From positions 310,001 to 374,000 of the forward strand of contig NZ_AAUW01000001.1 of NCBI RefSeq assembly GCF_000168975.1: 64,000 nt of DNA, given 5' to 3'. A program made the translations under genes and the position numbers. Position 1 is the stretch's first letter, and every line of letters begins with the position of its first letter. A model generated the notes under the pieces. That model made no database searches. It worked only from the letters and a program-made list of their open reading frames with translations, and was not told the origin of the DNA. Of this stretch, positions 23,508 through 31,900 are shown in pieces. The DNA is from Roseibium aggregatum IAM 12614. GTDB lineage: Bacteria; Pseudomonadota; Alphaproteobacteria; Rhizobiales; Stappiaceae.

Positions 23508-24842
23508 ATGACCGTCGATACGCTCGAAACTCCCGTCACCCAGGCTTTGGTCTGGAGCAAGGTCCGCCAGCGGGCGCTGATCACCGTGGCCGTACCCCTC
23601 GCGATCCTCACCTACCTCGTCTACACGTGGTTTGCTTTCGGCGTGCCGGACCTGCTGTCCCGTGCCCAGCCGGAGCGGGCCTTGATCCTGGCAACCGATT
23701 CCGTTGCCTACAAGGTGCACGTCACCAAAGATTTCCGGCGTAACGAGTTCGAAGTCGCAATCGAAGGCGAGCGCACCGCCACTTACGACAATGCGAAAGT
23801 GCCCGAGTGGGTTCAGCTCAACGGCGAAAACGGCGTGGTCGACCTCGGCGACGGTTACCGGGTCGAGATCGACGGCAGGACGGCTCTATTCACCATCCCC
23901 GGCTATGGGGTGGTGGAGGGCACCGCGACTGCCAAGGGCGTCGAAACGGTTCTGCCGGAAGGGCCGGCTCCCGACTGGATCAAGGTCGACCCGCGCAAGC
24001 TTGACGTTCGCCCGACGCTTGACCGGCGCCTGCAGATCACCAAGACGAAGATCGAGGTCCACAACTACTTCGGCGGCTGGGAAAACTTCTGGTTTCCGTT
24101 CCGCTCGCCGCTTTACGGCATGTCCTTCAGTCAGCTTTATGCGCTTGCGCTGAGTTCCGATCGCATGGACCCGGACACGTCGAACCTCTGGTTCATCGTC
24201 GACGAGTTTCTGGAAAACCCCGACTGGCAGCACGGCAAGGTGTTCACTGCCTTGTTCGAGACCATCATGATGGCCGTGCTCGGCACGCTTACAGCCGCGT
24301 TCTTCGGTCTGCCGCTGGCGTTTCTGGCCGCGCGCAACTTTACGCCGTCGAAACTGCTTCGGTTCGGAACCCGCCGCATCTTCGATTTCCTGCGTGGCAT
24401 CGACATGCTGATCTGGTCGCTGATCTTCATTCGCGCGTTCGGCCTTGGACCGCTCACCGGGGCGCTGGCAATCGCCTTCACCGATACCGGCTCGCTCGGC
24501 AAGCTGTTTTCCGAAGCGCTGGAGAACATCGACAACAAGCAGGTTGAGGGCGTGAGGGCGACCGGCGCCAACCAGATCCAGCGGTATCGCTACGGGGTCA
24601 TCCCGCAGATCCTGCCGGTTTTCGTCTCCCAGGTGCTTTACTACCTGGAATCCAACACCCGGTCAGCCACGGTTATCGGCGCACTCGGGGCAGGGGGCAT
24701 CGGTCTCCTGCTGGTCGAAACCATGAAGACCTCGCGTGATTGGGAAAACACCAGCTACATCATCATCCTGACCATTGTCGTGGTGATCCTGATGGACCAG
24801 ACGTCCGGCTGGCTGCGCCGGAAGCTGATCGAAGGCAAATAG
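23508..24842 (+). CDS. phnE: Phosphonate ABC transporter permease PhnE (second copy, with long periplasmic insert)
   Basis: A 444-residue permease. The first membrane helix (VAVPLAILTYLVYTWFAFG, about 28-46) is followed by roughly 180 mainly polar residues (about 50-235) before the conserved permease core. The core shows TIMMAVLGTLTAAFFGLPLAFLAARN, GKLFSEALENIDNKQVEGVRATGANQIQRYRYGVIPQ and GALGAGGIGLLL. The insert should lie in the periplasm. The ATG at 23508 has GAGGGG upstream; the frame is open to 23214 but that part overlaps phnE1. The core clearly matches PhnE. Confidence 0.92.
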   Translation: MTVDTLETPVTQALVWSKVRQRALITVAVPLAILTYLVYTWFAFGVPDLLSRAQPERALILATDSVAYKVHVTKDFRRNEFEVAIEGERTATYDNAKVPEWVQLNGENGVVDLGDGYRVEIDGRTALFTIPGYGVVEGTATAKGVETVLPEGPAPDWIKVDPRKLDVRPTLDRRLQITKTKIEVHNYFGGWENFWFPFRSPLYGMSFSQLYALALSSDRMDPDTSNLWFIVDEFLENPDWQHGKVFTALFETIMMAVLGTLTAAFFGLPLAFLAARNFTPSKLLRFGTRRIFDFLRGIDMLIWSLIFIRAFGLGPLTGALAIAFTDTGSLGKLFSEALENIDNKQVEGVRATGANQIQRYRYGVIPQILPVFVSQVLYYLESNTRSATVIGALGAGGIGLLLVETMKTSRDWENTSYIIILTIVVVILMDQTSGWLRRKLIEGK

Positions 24843-24863
24843 AGCCTTCGAACCTGAAAAAGA

Positions 24864-24898
24864 GACGACCCGGCCCGGCGAGGGGCCGGGTTCGTCTT
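24864..24898 (+). terminator. Terminator of the phnCDEE operon
   Basis: CCCGGCCC (24869-24876) pairs with GGGCCGGG (24883-24890), extended by GACGA (24864-24868) with TCGTC (24892-24896) and followed by TT. The long GC-rich stem marks the operon end. Confidence 0.75.
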
Positions 24899-24986
24899 GA
24901 TAACTCCCGCTCCCCCCTTTTTGCCGCATTTATGTCGCGCTAGCGTGGCAGCGTTCGGAAACTGCTTCGAAGCTGCGGAGGGGCCT

Positions 24987-26186
24987 GTGCATCAGGGCAT
25001 GCGAAATCACATTGTGAATGTTGCGTTTGGAACCGGTCTGTCGATGATGGCCATGACGGGATCGGCTTTTGCCATCGAAAGCTGCGTGGCCTCCCTGAAA
25101 AAGCAGGCGGTTGCCGCCGGTGTCCGTCCGGACATAGCCGAAAGCATGTTGTCGGGCGTAACCTTCGACGAGAAAGTCATCCGCTTTTCGACGTCCCAAC
25201 CCGAACACAAGACCGAAATCTGGGACTACATGGCTTTTCTGGTCGATACGCAGCGCATCCAGGATGGCAAGGCCAACCTGAAAAAGCACAGCAGCACGCT
25301 TTCCTCCATCGAAAAGAGATACGGGGTCGATCGGCACGTGGTCCTGGCCGTCTGGGGCATCGAGAGCGACTACGGCAATTTCCGTGGCGATTTCTACACC
25401 CCGCACGCGCTTGCAAATCTGGTCTGCGCCGGCAAGCGTCGCCAGAAGTATTTCCAGGGCGAACTGATCAAGACCATGCAGATCGCCTCGCGCGGCGATG
25501 TTCCGGCCAAGGATTTTGTCGGTTCCTGGGCAGGAGCCTTTGGTCAGACCCAGTTCATGCCGAGCACCTACAACAGCCTTGCCGTCGACTTTGATGGCGA
25601 TGGACGCAAGGATCTGGTGAACTCTGTTCCCGATGCGCTGGCGTCAACGGCGAACTTCCTGAAAAACGCCGGCTGGAGCAACAGCCGGCCCTGGGGGTAC
25701 GAAGTCAAGGCACCGAAGAGCTACAGCGGCCCGTCGGGCCTGAAGAACTACTCCTCCCTGTCAACCTGGGCCAAACGGGGCTTCACCAAAATCGACGGTG
25801 GCGGTCTTTCCGGCAATCTGGATGCAGCCCTGATCCAGCCGGCAGGGGCGGGCGGTCCGTCCTTCCTGGTGACGCGCAACTTCCGGGCGCTTCGCTCCTA
25901 TAATGCGTCGACCTCCTACGGTCTGGCGATTGCCCTGTTGTCGGAGCTCGTGTCCGGGGGGGACCCGTTCAAGACCCCCTGGCCGACGGATAACCCGGGC
26001 CTTTCCCGTGCGCAGCGCGTGGAGTTGCAGAAGCTCCTCAATCGCAATGGCTTCAATGTCGGTGAACCGGATGGAAAGGTCGGCCCGGCCACACGTGAAG
26101 GCATCCGCAAGGCCGAGGCGCGCCATGGCCTGCCGGTGACGGGCCGTCCGTCGTGGAACGTCTATACGGCGCTTGGCGGAAAATAG
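24987..26186 (+). CDS. Lytic murein transglycosylase (MltB/SLT_2 type) with peptidoglycan-binding domain
   Basis: Exported cell-wall lyase of about 399 residues. After a signal peptide ending MAMTGSAFA come the SLT_2 catalytic features: VLAVWGIESDYGNFRGDF, with the catalytic Glu in GIESDYG, and GAFGQTQFMPSTYNSLAVDFDGDGRKDL. The C-terminal 60 residues (LSRAQRVELQKLLNRNGFNVGEPDGKVGPATREGI) form a PG_binding_1 domain. The GTG at 24987 has GGAGGGG at 24977-24983; the ATG at 24999 is an alternative. It cleaves glycan strands to 1,6-anhydro ends. It stands as a single transcription unit, convergent with the GGDEF gene. Confidence 0.92.
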   Translation: MHQGMRNHIVNVAFGTGLSMMAMTGSAFAIESCVASLKKQAVAAGVRPDIAESMLSGVTFDEKVIRFSTSQPEHKTEIWDYMAFLVDTQRIQDGKANLKKHSSTLSSIEKRYGVDRHVVLAVWGIESDYGNFRGDFYTPHALANLVCAGKRRQKYFQGELIKTMQIASRGDVPAKDFVGSWAGAFGQTQFMPSTYNSLAVDFDGDGRKDLVNSVPDALASTANFLKNAGWSNSRPWGYEVKAPKSYSGPSGLKNYSSLSTWAKRGFTKIDGGGLSGNLDAALIQPAGAGGPSFLVTRNFRALRSYNASTSYGLAIALLSELVSGGDPFKTPWPTDNPGLSRAQRVELQKLLNRNGFNVGEPDGKVGPATREGIRKAEARHGLPVTGRPSWNVYTALGGK

Positions 26187-26236
26187 CGGCAAGGGGTTCT
26201 TGCCCGCTCTTGCCGGTAACAGGTTTGGTTTTCGGG

Positions 26237-27889
26237 TCAGGAAGCGTTGGCACCCTGTGGCAACGAAACATCCAGGCTGGAATGGAGGCAACTCCTGTTC
26301 CGGCCAGTTTTCTTTGCCTGATACATGGCTTCATCCGCGTTCCTGAGCAGCTCATATTCCAGGTCAGGTCCGTTGGGCTGAACCGCGACCCCGACGCTCG
26401 CACCGACTGTCCTGTCCTCGGAACCCTCGATTGAAATCGGCAGGTTGATCTCGCGGACGATCTCCTCGGCCAGGGTTGAAAGGCTGTCGGCACCAATGCG
26501 CCGCGTCGACAGGATAAGAAACTCGTCCCCGCCCATCCGGACAATCGTCTCGTCCTCGTGCAGCAGATCCGACAGCCGGGTGGCGATCGCCTTGATGACC
26601 TGATCTCCGACTGAATGGCCGTAATGATCGTTGACGCTCTTGAACCGGTCCAGATCGATCAGAATGGCGGCGATTTTCACGCCCGGAGCCATGCCGGTTC
26701 TGGTCGTTTCGAAGAATTTCGACATCATCCGGCGGTTGCCGATACCTGTCAGGGCATCATGCAGGGCATTGAACTCGATCCGGGCGTTGAGTTCCCGCAA
26801 GCTGGTATTGGCTTCCTGCAGTTCCGCATTCAGGGTTTCGGTTCTGGTGCGCAGTTCCCGCTCGTAATCGGCCTTGCTGTGCGCCAGCCGAAATTCCATG
26901 CGGTTGCGAAAGTCGTTGCTCTGACGTTCCGTTTCCTCAGTAAACATCTTTTTCTGAAGGGTCACATAGGCCTTCAGATAGTCCAGTGCGCTGCGATGCT
27001 CTTCCAGAGCTTCATGGGTCTGGGAAAGCTTCAGGTAGAAGCTCCGCATCCAGTGGTTATAGTCGGCGCCCACCGCATTCAGAAGACCGTTTTCCAGTTC
27101 TGCCCGCGCTTCATCAAAGCGTTTTTCTTCAAAAAGGCTCAAACCCAGCACGTAATAGAGGTGGCAGGCGACCCGTTGGTCCTGGCTGAACTGAGATGCC
27201 GCAAGGCCCTTGGCGGCGCATCTGCGCGCTTCTTCCAGCGCACCTGCTTCCACCAGCGCGGCCCCCAGAACCTCGTAGGCGTAAGGCAGATTTACGGCGT
27301 TGCGATGCTCGAGCGCATCTGCCAGGCAGGCCTTCGCCGCGTCAACGGCGGCTTCAACGGTGCCGCAGCGCAATTCGGTTCGCGACAGGGTTTGCAGGAT
27401 GTGAGAGCGTTCATAGACAAGGCCCAGCCGATCGGCGATGGACATGGCTTCCTGCAGCTTGGACTGTGCCTTTTCATAGTCGTGATAATAGGCGCACATG
27501 TTGGCGAGCACGGTCAGCGGTTCGATGCCGGCAGGGCCATGAGCCCCGGCGCCCAGGATTTCAAGGCTTTCCCCCAGAATTGCGTCGGCCTTGCTCAGTT
27601 CACCGAGGCTGTAGACGCAGACCGATTTGATCACCAGAAGTTCGGACCAGCCTTCCGGATCCTGCTTCGGATCCATCATCGAAAAGGCCTCGTCGGCAAG
27701 CTTTGCCGCCGCATCGAAATGACCGGACCAGCGCTCCAGCCAGGCAAGATTGAACTGAAGCGGACGGTTGCCGGGATCCGGTGTCGGGTCCTGTTGCAGG
27801 GCGTCATACAAAAGGCGCTTGCAGAACGCCGGATTACGCCATCGAAGGGCCCAGCTTCGCTCTTGCAGTTCCTTCAGGTGCGCCTCCAT
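26237..27889 (-). CDS. TPR-containing diguanylate cyclase (GGDEF domain)
   Basis: A 550-residue protein. Residues about 1-330 are helical TPR-like repeats (LQFNLAWLERWSGHFDAAAKLADEAF, ADAILGESLEILG, CHLYYVLGLSLFEEKRFDEARAELENG). A coiled coil follows (about 335-385), then a GGDEF domain with LTGIGNRRMM, AAILIDLDRFKSVNDHYGHSVGDQVI and intact MGGDEF. The active-site motif implies c-di-GMP synthesis. The usual RxxD inhibitory site five residues before GGDEF reads HEDE here, so product inhibition may be lost. The start is the ATG at 27889. No membrane segment is seen; the TPR part probably senses a protein partner. Confidence 0.9.
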   Translation of the reverse strand: MEAHLKELQERSWALRWRNPAFCKRLLYDALQQDPTPDPGNRPLQFNLAWLERWSGHFDAAAKLADEAFSMMDPKQDPEGWSELLVIKSVCVYSLGELSKADAILGESLEILGAGAHGPAGIEPLTVLANMCAYYHDYEKAQSKLQEAMSIADRLGLVYERSHILQTLSRTELRCGTVEAAVDAAKACLADALEHRNAVNLPYAYEVLGAALVEAGALEEARRCAAKGLAASQFSQDQRVACHLYYVLGLSLFEEKRFDEARAELENGLLNAVGADYNHWMRSFYLKLSQTHEALEEHRSALDYLKAYVTLQKKMFTEETERQSNDFRNRMEFRLAHSKADYERELRTRTETLNAELQEANTSLRELNARIEFNALHDALTGIGNRRMMSKFFETTRTGMAPGVKIAAILIDLDRFKSVNDHYGHSVGDQVIKAIATRLSDLLHEDETIVRMGGDEFLILSTRRIGADSLSTLAEEIVREINLPISIEGSEDRTVGASVGVAVQPNGPDLEYELLRNADEAMYQAKKTGRNRSCLHSSLDVSLPQGANAS

Positions 27890-28033
27890 CAACGGTAGCT
27901 TTTAAAAAACACCAAGTCTGATCATAGGCATATTTCCGTAAACGCGGCGGAAATTCATTTGGATAAGCCATAGATTTGTTGCGTTGCGAAAAACAACAGC
28001 GCAATATATTGGTGAAATTCTGGAGGTTTAGGC

Positions 28034-28675
28034 ATGTCCGGGCGGATATTGACTGTTGCACAGCAAAAAGGCGGGTCAGGGAAAACCACCCTTGCGGCTC
28101 ACCTTGCCGTTGCGCTTGCCAAACACTCCGGTGAACCGGTGGCGATCCTCGACGTGGATCCGCAAGGGTCCCTGGGAACCTGGTTCGAGGCAAGGGAAGA
28201 CAGCCTGGGCGAAGACAATACCGGCCTTGAGTTCCGGACAGCTTCCGGGTGGGGTGCAAGGCGCGAGGCCCGCTCGCTCGCCAAGTCTCATGGCTATGTG
28301 ATTATCGATACACCGCCCAAGACCGACAGCGATGCCAAGCCGGCCATCGATGCGGCGGACTTCGTGATTGTTCCGATCCAGCCGACACCGGTCGATCTGT
28401 GGGCAACGTCGCAGACCATCGAGATGGCCGCGCGGGAAGACACGCCCGCACTGCTGGTGCTGAACCGCGTGCCGCCCCGCGCTTCCCTGACAGGCGAAAT
28501 GGCCGAGGCCATAGCAGCCTCCGGCTATGACGCGCTCAATGCGCGCCTCGGCAACCGGACCGTTTTTGCTTCCGCTATGGGCAAGGGATGCGCCGTGACC
28601 GAGGATGCACCGTCCAGCAAGGCAGCCCAGGAAATTGCGTTGCTGATAGAGGAGCTGGTCGGCAGGATCGGCTAA
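28034..28675 (+). CDS. Orphan ParA-family ATPase
   Basis: A 213-residue P-loop ATPase with deviant Walker A QQKGGSGKTTLAAHLA (about 10-25), Walker A' LDVDPQGSLGTWF and Walker B YVIIDTPPKTDSD. The length and motifs match the short, chromosome-type ParA/MinD superfamily without an N-terminal DNA-binding region. GGAGG precedes the ATG. No parB or parS-like site is evident beside it, so a role in plasmid or chromosome partition is not supported; positioning of another cargo is possible. It diverges from the GGDEF gene. Confidence 0.85.
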   Translation: MSGRILTVAQQKGGSGKTTLAAHLAVALAKHSGEPVAILDVDPQGSLGTWFEAREDSLGEDNTGLEFRTASGWGARREARSLAKSHGYVIIDTPPKTDSDAKPAIDAADFVIVPIQPTPVDLWATSQTIEMAAREDTPALLVLNRVPPRASLTGEMAEAIAASGYDALNARLGNRTVFASAMGKGCAVTEDAPSSKAAQEIALLIEELVGRIG

Positions 28676-28986
28676 GGTCTCAAGGCGCGGAAACGCATCA
28701 AATATAGCTTGTTTTGAGGCATTGATAACACCGCTGAAGACCAATCCGGTCAAATCCGAATGACATGAAAATGGCGTCGCTGCATTTCGTCAGCCTGCTT
28801 GACCGGGCATAAAGCCTGCACCGGGAAACGCTCCCGACTCGGTCCGTCATTTCTCTTGCCATTTCGTTTTCATTTACGGAGCGACGCCCTAGCGTCAGCA
28901 GAGTTCACTCTAAAATCTTTTTTGCCTTGTCCTTGTCACGATCCGGTGCCTTGATAGGGGAAATTATAGGCCCCGGAGGATTGGCC
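28676..28986. other. 311-bp intergenic region upstream of the alpha-2-macroglobulin gene
   Basis: No coding potential is recognised. It contains a 9-bp perfect inverted repeat, GGCGTCGCT (28773-28781) and AGCGACGCC (28880-28888), enclosing 98 bases with smaller internal pairings such as GGGA/TCCC. The 3' end carries GGAGGA (28975-28980), the ribosome-binding site for the A2M gene. Confidence 0.5.
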
Positions 28987-31900
28987 ATGTTCGTTTTTTC
29001 GATTGTTTCCCAAAGGCTTTCCATGAATTTCAAGCATCGCTTCAAGACGGCCGCGAAGACCACGCTGCTTGCTGTGGCAACCGCAGGCATGGCCGGTATC
29101 ATGGCCACATCCGCAGGTGCGCAGGACCGGCGAATAGTCACCATCGATGATGCCGATTTTTTCGGCGGTGACTATCGCACCGTGAAAGATGTCGATCTGG
29201 ATGGCTGCAAGTCCGTCTGCCTGGGCGACTCGCAATGCCGCGCCTTCACCTTCAACACCTCCGCAGGCTGGTGTTTTCTGAAAACCGACCACGGCGAATT
29301 GCAGAGCTTTGCCGGTGCTGTCGCCGGCCGCGTCGTCGAGGTAAAAGCACCGCGCGCCGACCAGAGCGCAGACCGCAAGGCCGAGCTGGTTTTTGTTCCC
29401 AAGTCTCAGTTGGAAAGCGCACAGACCTATTCCCTGAGCATTGCAAATTCGGTGCGCCCCAATGGCCAGACGGCAGACCAGTTGCGTCGGAGCGGTCAGG
29501 ACGCCCTCGGCGCGCGAAACGGTGCGCTTGCCGAAGCTGACTTCCTCCAACTGATCAAGCTGGAACCGGGTGAGTTCGATGCCTGGACCCAGCTCGCCAC
29601 GGCGTTGATGCTGCAGGATCCTGATAGCTGGGAGGAAAGGGAAACCAAACGCAAGAACGCGGTTTCCGCCTCGATCAATGCCTATCTGCGCTCGGTGAGT
29701 GCACCTGAACGTGCCTTGGCGCTGGAAATACTGGGCCGCTCGCTGATCCGCAGCAGCGAATACAAGACTGCGATCAAGGCCTTGCGGGCATCGCTGGTGG
29801 CTGAGGAAAACTCCAGTGTCCGCCGCCAGTATGCGGATCTTGTGGCCGAACATGGCTTCCGGATCGTCGATCACGAAGTGGATTCTGACAGTGCGTCCCC
29901 GCGCATCTGTCTGGTCTTTTCTCAAAAACTGCCGCTCGGCCAGGACATGAGCCCTTATGTCAGCGTAAGCGGCGAGGGCACCTTTGCAATCGAGTCGGAA
30001 GGCAACCAGATCTGTGCCGACGGGCTCAAGCATGGTGGCCGCTACCAGATCACAGCGCGCAGCGGCCTGCCGGCCGCCGATGGCGAGAAACTGGAAAAGA
30101 CCGCCGACCTGACAGTCTATGTCAAGGATCGCTCGCCGTCTGTCAGCTTTCTGAGCCGCTCCTACGTTCTTCCCGCCGGTGGCGACCCCACCATTCCGAT
30201 AGTTTCCGTAAACACCTCGGAAGTCGAAACCTCGATCTACCGGATCGGCAACCGCTCCATCGCAGATATCCTGCGTGACAACCGCTTCCTGCGGCAGCTC
30301 GACAGTTGGCGGGCAGACCAGATCGAGGACGAATTGGGCGAGAAGGTCTGGTCGGGGATCGTCGAGACCGGCAACGACCTCAACCAGGACATCACCACCG
30401 CCATACCGATTTCCGAAACCGGCATCGAGCTGAAGCCGGGTGTCTATGCCATGACCGCGCGCTCCAAGCTGGATCAGCAGAACCGCTGGGGCACCCTCGC
30501 GACCCAATGGTTCCTGGTGTCCGATCTTGGTCTGACGGCCCTGTCGGGCGACAACGGCATTTCGGCCAACATTCGCTCTCTGACGAGCGCCGAAGCCCTG
30601 GAAGGCGTGACCGTGCGCCTTTTGGCCGTCAACAACGACATTGTGGGGGAAACCGTCAGCAACGCAGAAGGCTTTGCGGATTTTGCCGTTGGCCTCACAC
30701 GTGGCCGGGGCGGTCAGGCACCCGGTATTCTGGTCGCGGAAACGTCCGAGGGCGACTATTCCTTCCTCGACCTGCGCAAGCCTGCGTTCGATCTTTCCGA
30801 CCGCGGTGTCGAAGGCCGCGCAGCACCGGGGCCGCTCGACGTTTTTGCCTGGACGGATCGCGGTATCTACAAGGCCGGCGAAACCGTGCACGCACAGGCA
30901 CTGCTGCGCAACGCAAGTGCAACCGCGCAGGAAGACTTCCCGCTCACCTTCATCTTCAACCGCCCCGACGGGGTCGAGCACGCCCGCTTTACCGTGAACG
31001 ACGGCGGGCTCGGCAGCCATCTTCAGGATGTGACGCTGACTGCGTCCGCGCAACAGGGCATCTGGTCCTGGCAGGTCTTTGCCGATCCGAAGGGAAGGGC
31101 GCTCACCGAACAGACCTTCCTGGTGGAAGACTATCAGCCCGAGCGTGTCGATTTTGACCTGAAGACCGATGCGAAGGCCTTTAACCGCACCGGACCGACA
31201 GCGGTTTCCCTGGATGCCAAATATCTCTACGGTTCGCCGGCGAGCGGCCAGGCGCTGGAAGGCGATGTCATCGTAAGGCCCATCCGTACGCTTGAAGCCC
31301 ATCCTGGCTATCAGTTCGGCATTGCCGATGCGGATGCCTATTCACAGCGCGGGTCTCTGTCGTCCGGCCTGAAGACCGACGACGACGGCAAGCTCACCTT
31401 TGACGTCTTCATGCCCGACCTTCCCGAAACGACCATGCTTTATACCGGCGAGCTGATTGCACGCCTTGTGGAAGCAGGTGGCCGTTACGTGGAACGGGAT
31501 CTGGATCTGCCCGTTGCCATCGACGGACCGCGCATTGGCGTGAAGCCGGCCTTCGACGACGGTGGTGTCGACGAAGGCGGCCCGGCAGACTTCTCAGTGA
31601 TCGTCATCGATGAGGACGGCAAGGAGATGGATGCGGCCGATATCGGCTGGACCCTGTCCAAGGTCGACCGGCGGTATCAGTGGTACCGTTATGACGGCAA
31701 CTGGTCCTACGAACCGATCACCACGACCCGCCGCGTCGCCACCGGCACCTTGCAGGTGAGCGCCGGGCAGCCGGCACAGCTTTCCCTTCCGGTGGAATGG
31801 GGCGAGTACCGTCTCGATGTCGAAGGCAACGGAACGCTGCAGACATCGACACGCGTCACCTTCAACGCCGGCTGGTATTCCGCCGATGCGTCGTCCGATA

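Noticed and set aside
28936-31302. A 788-codon minus-strand frame opposite the A2M gene
   Set aside because: Antisense shadow of a GC-rich coding region; lacks domains and would conflict with a well-supported gene.
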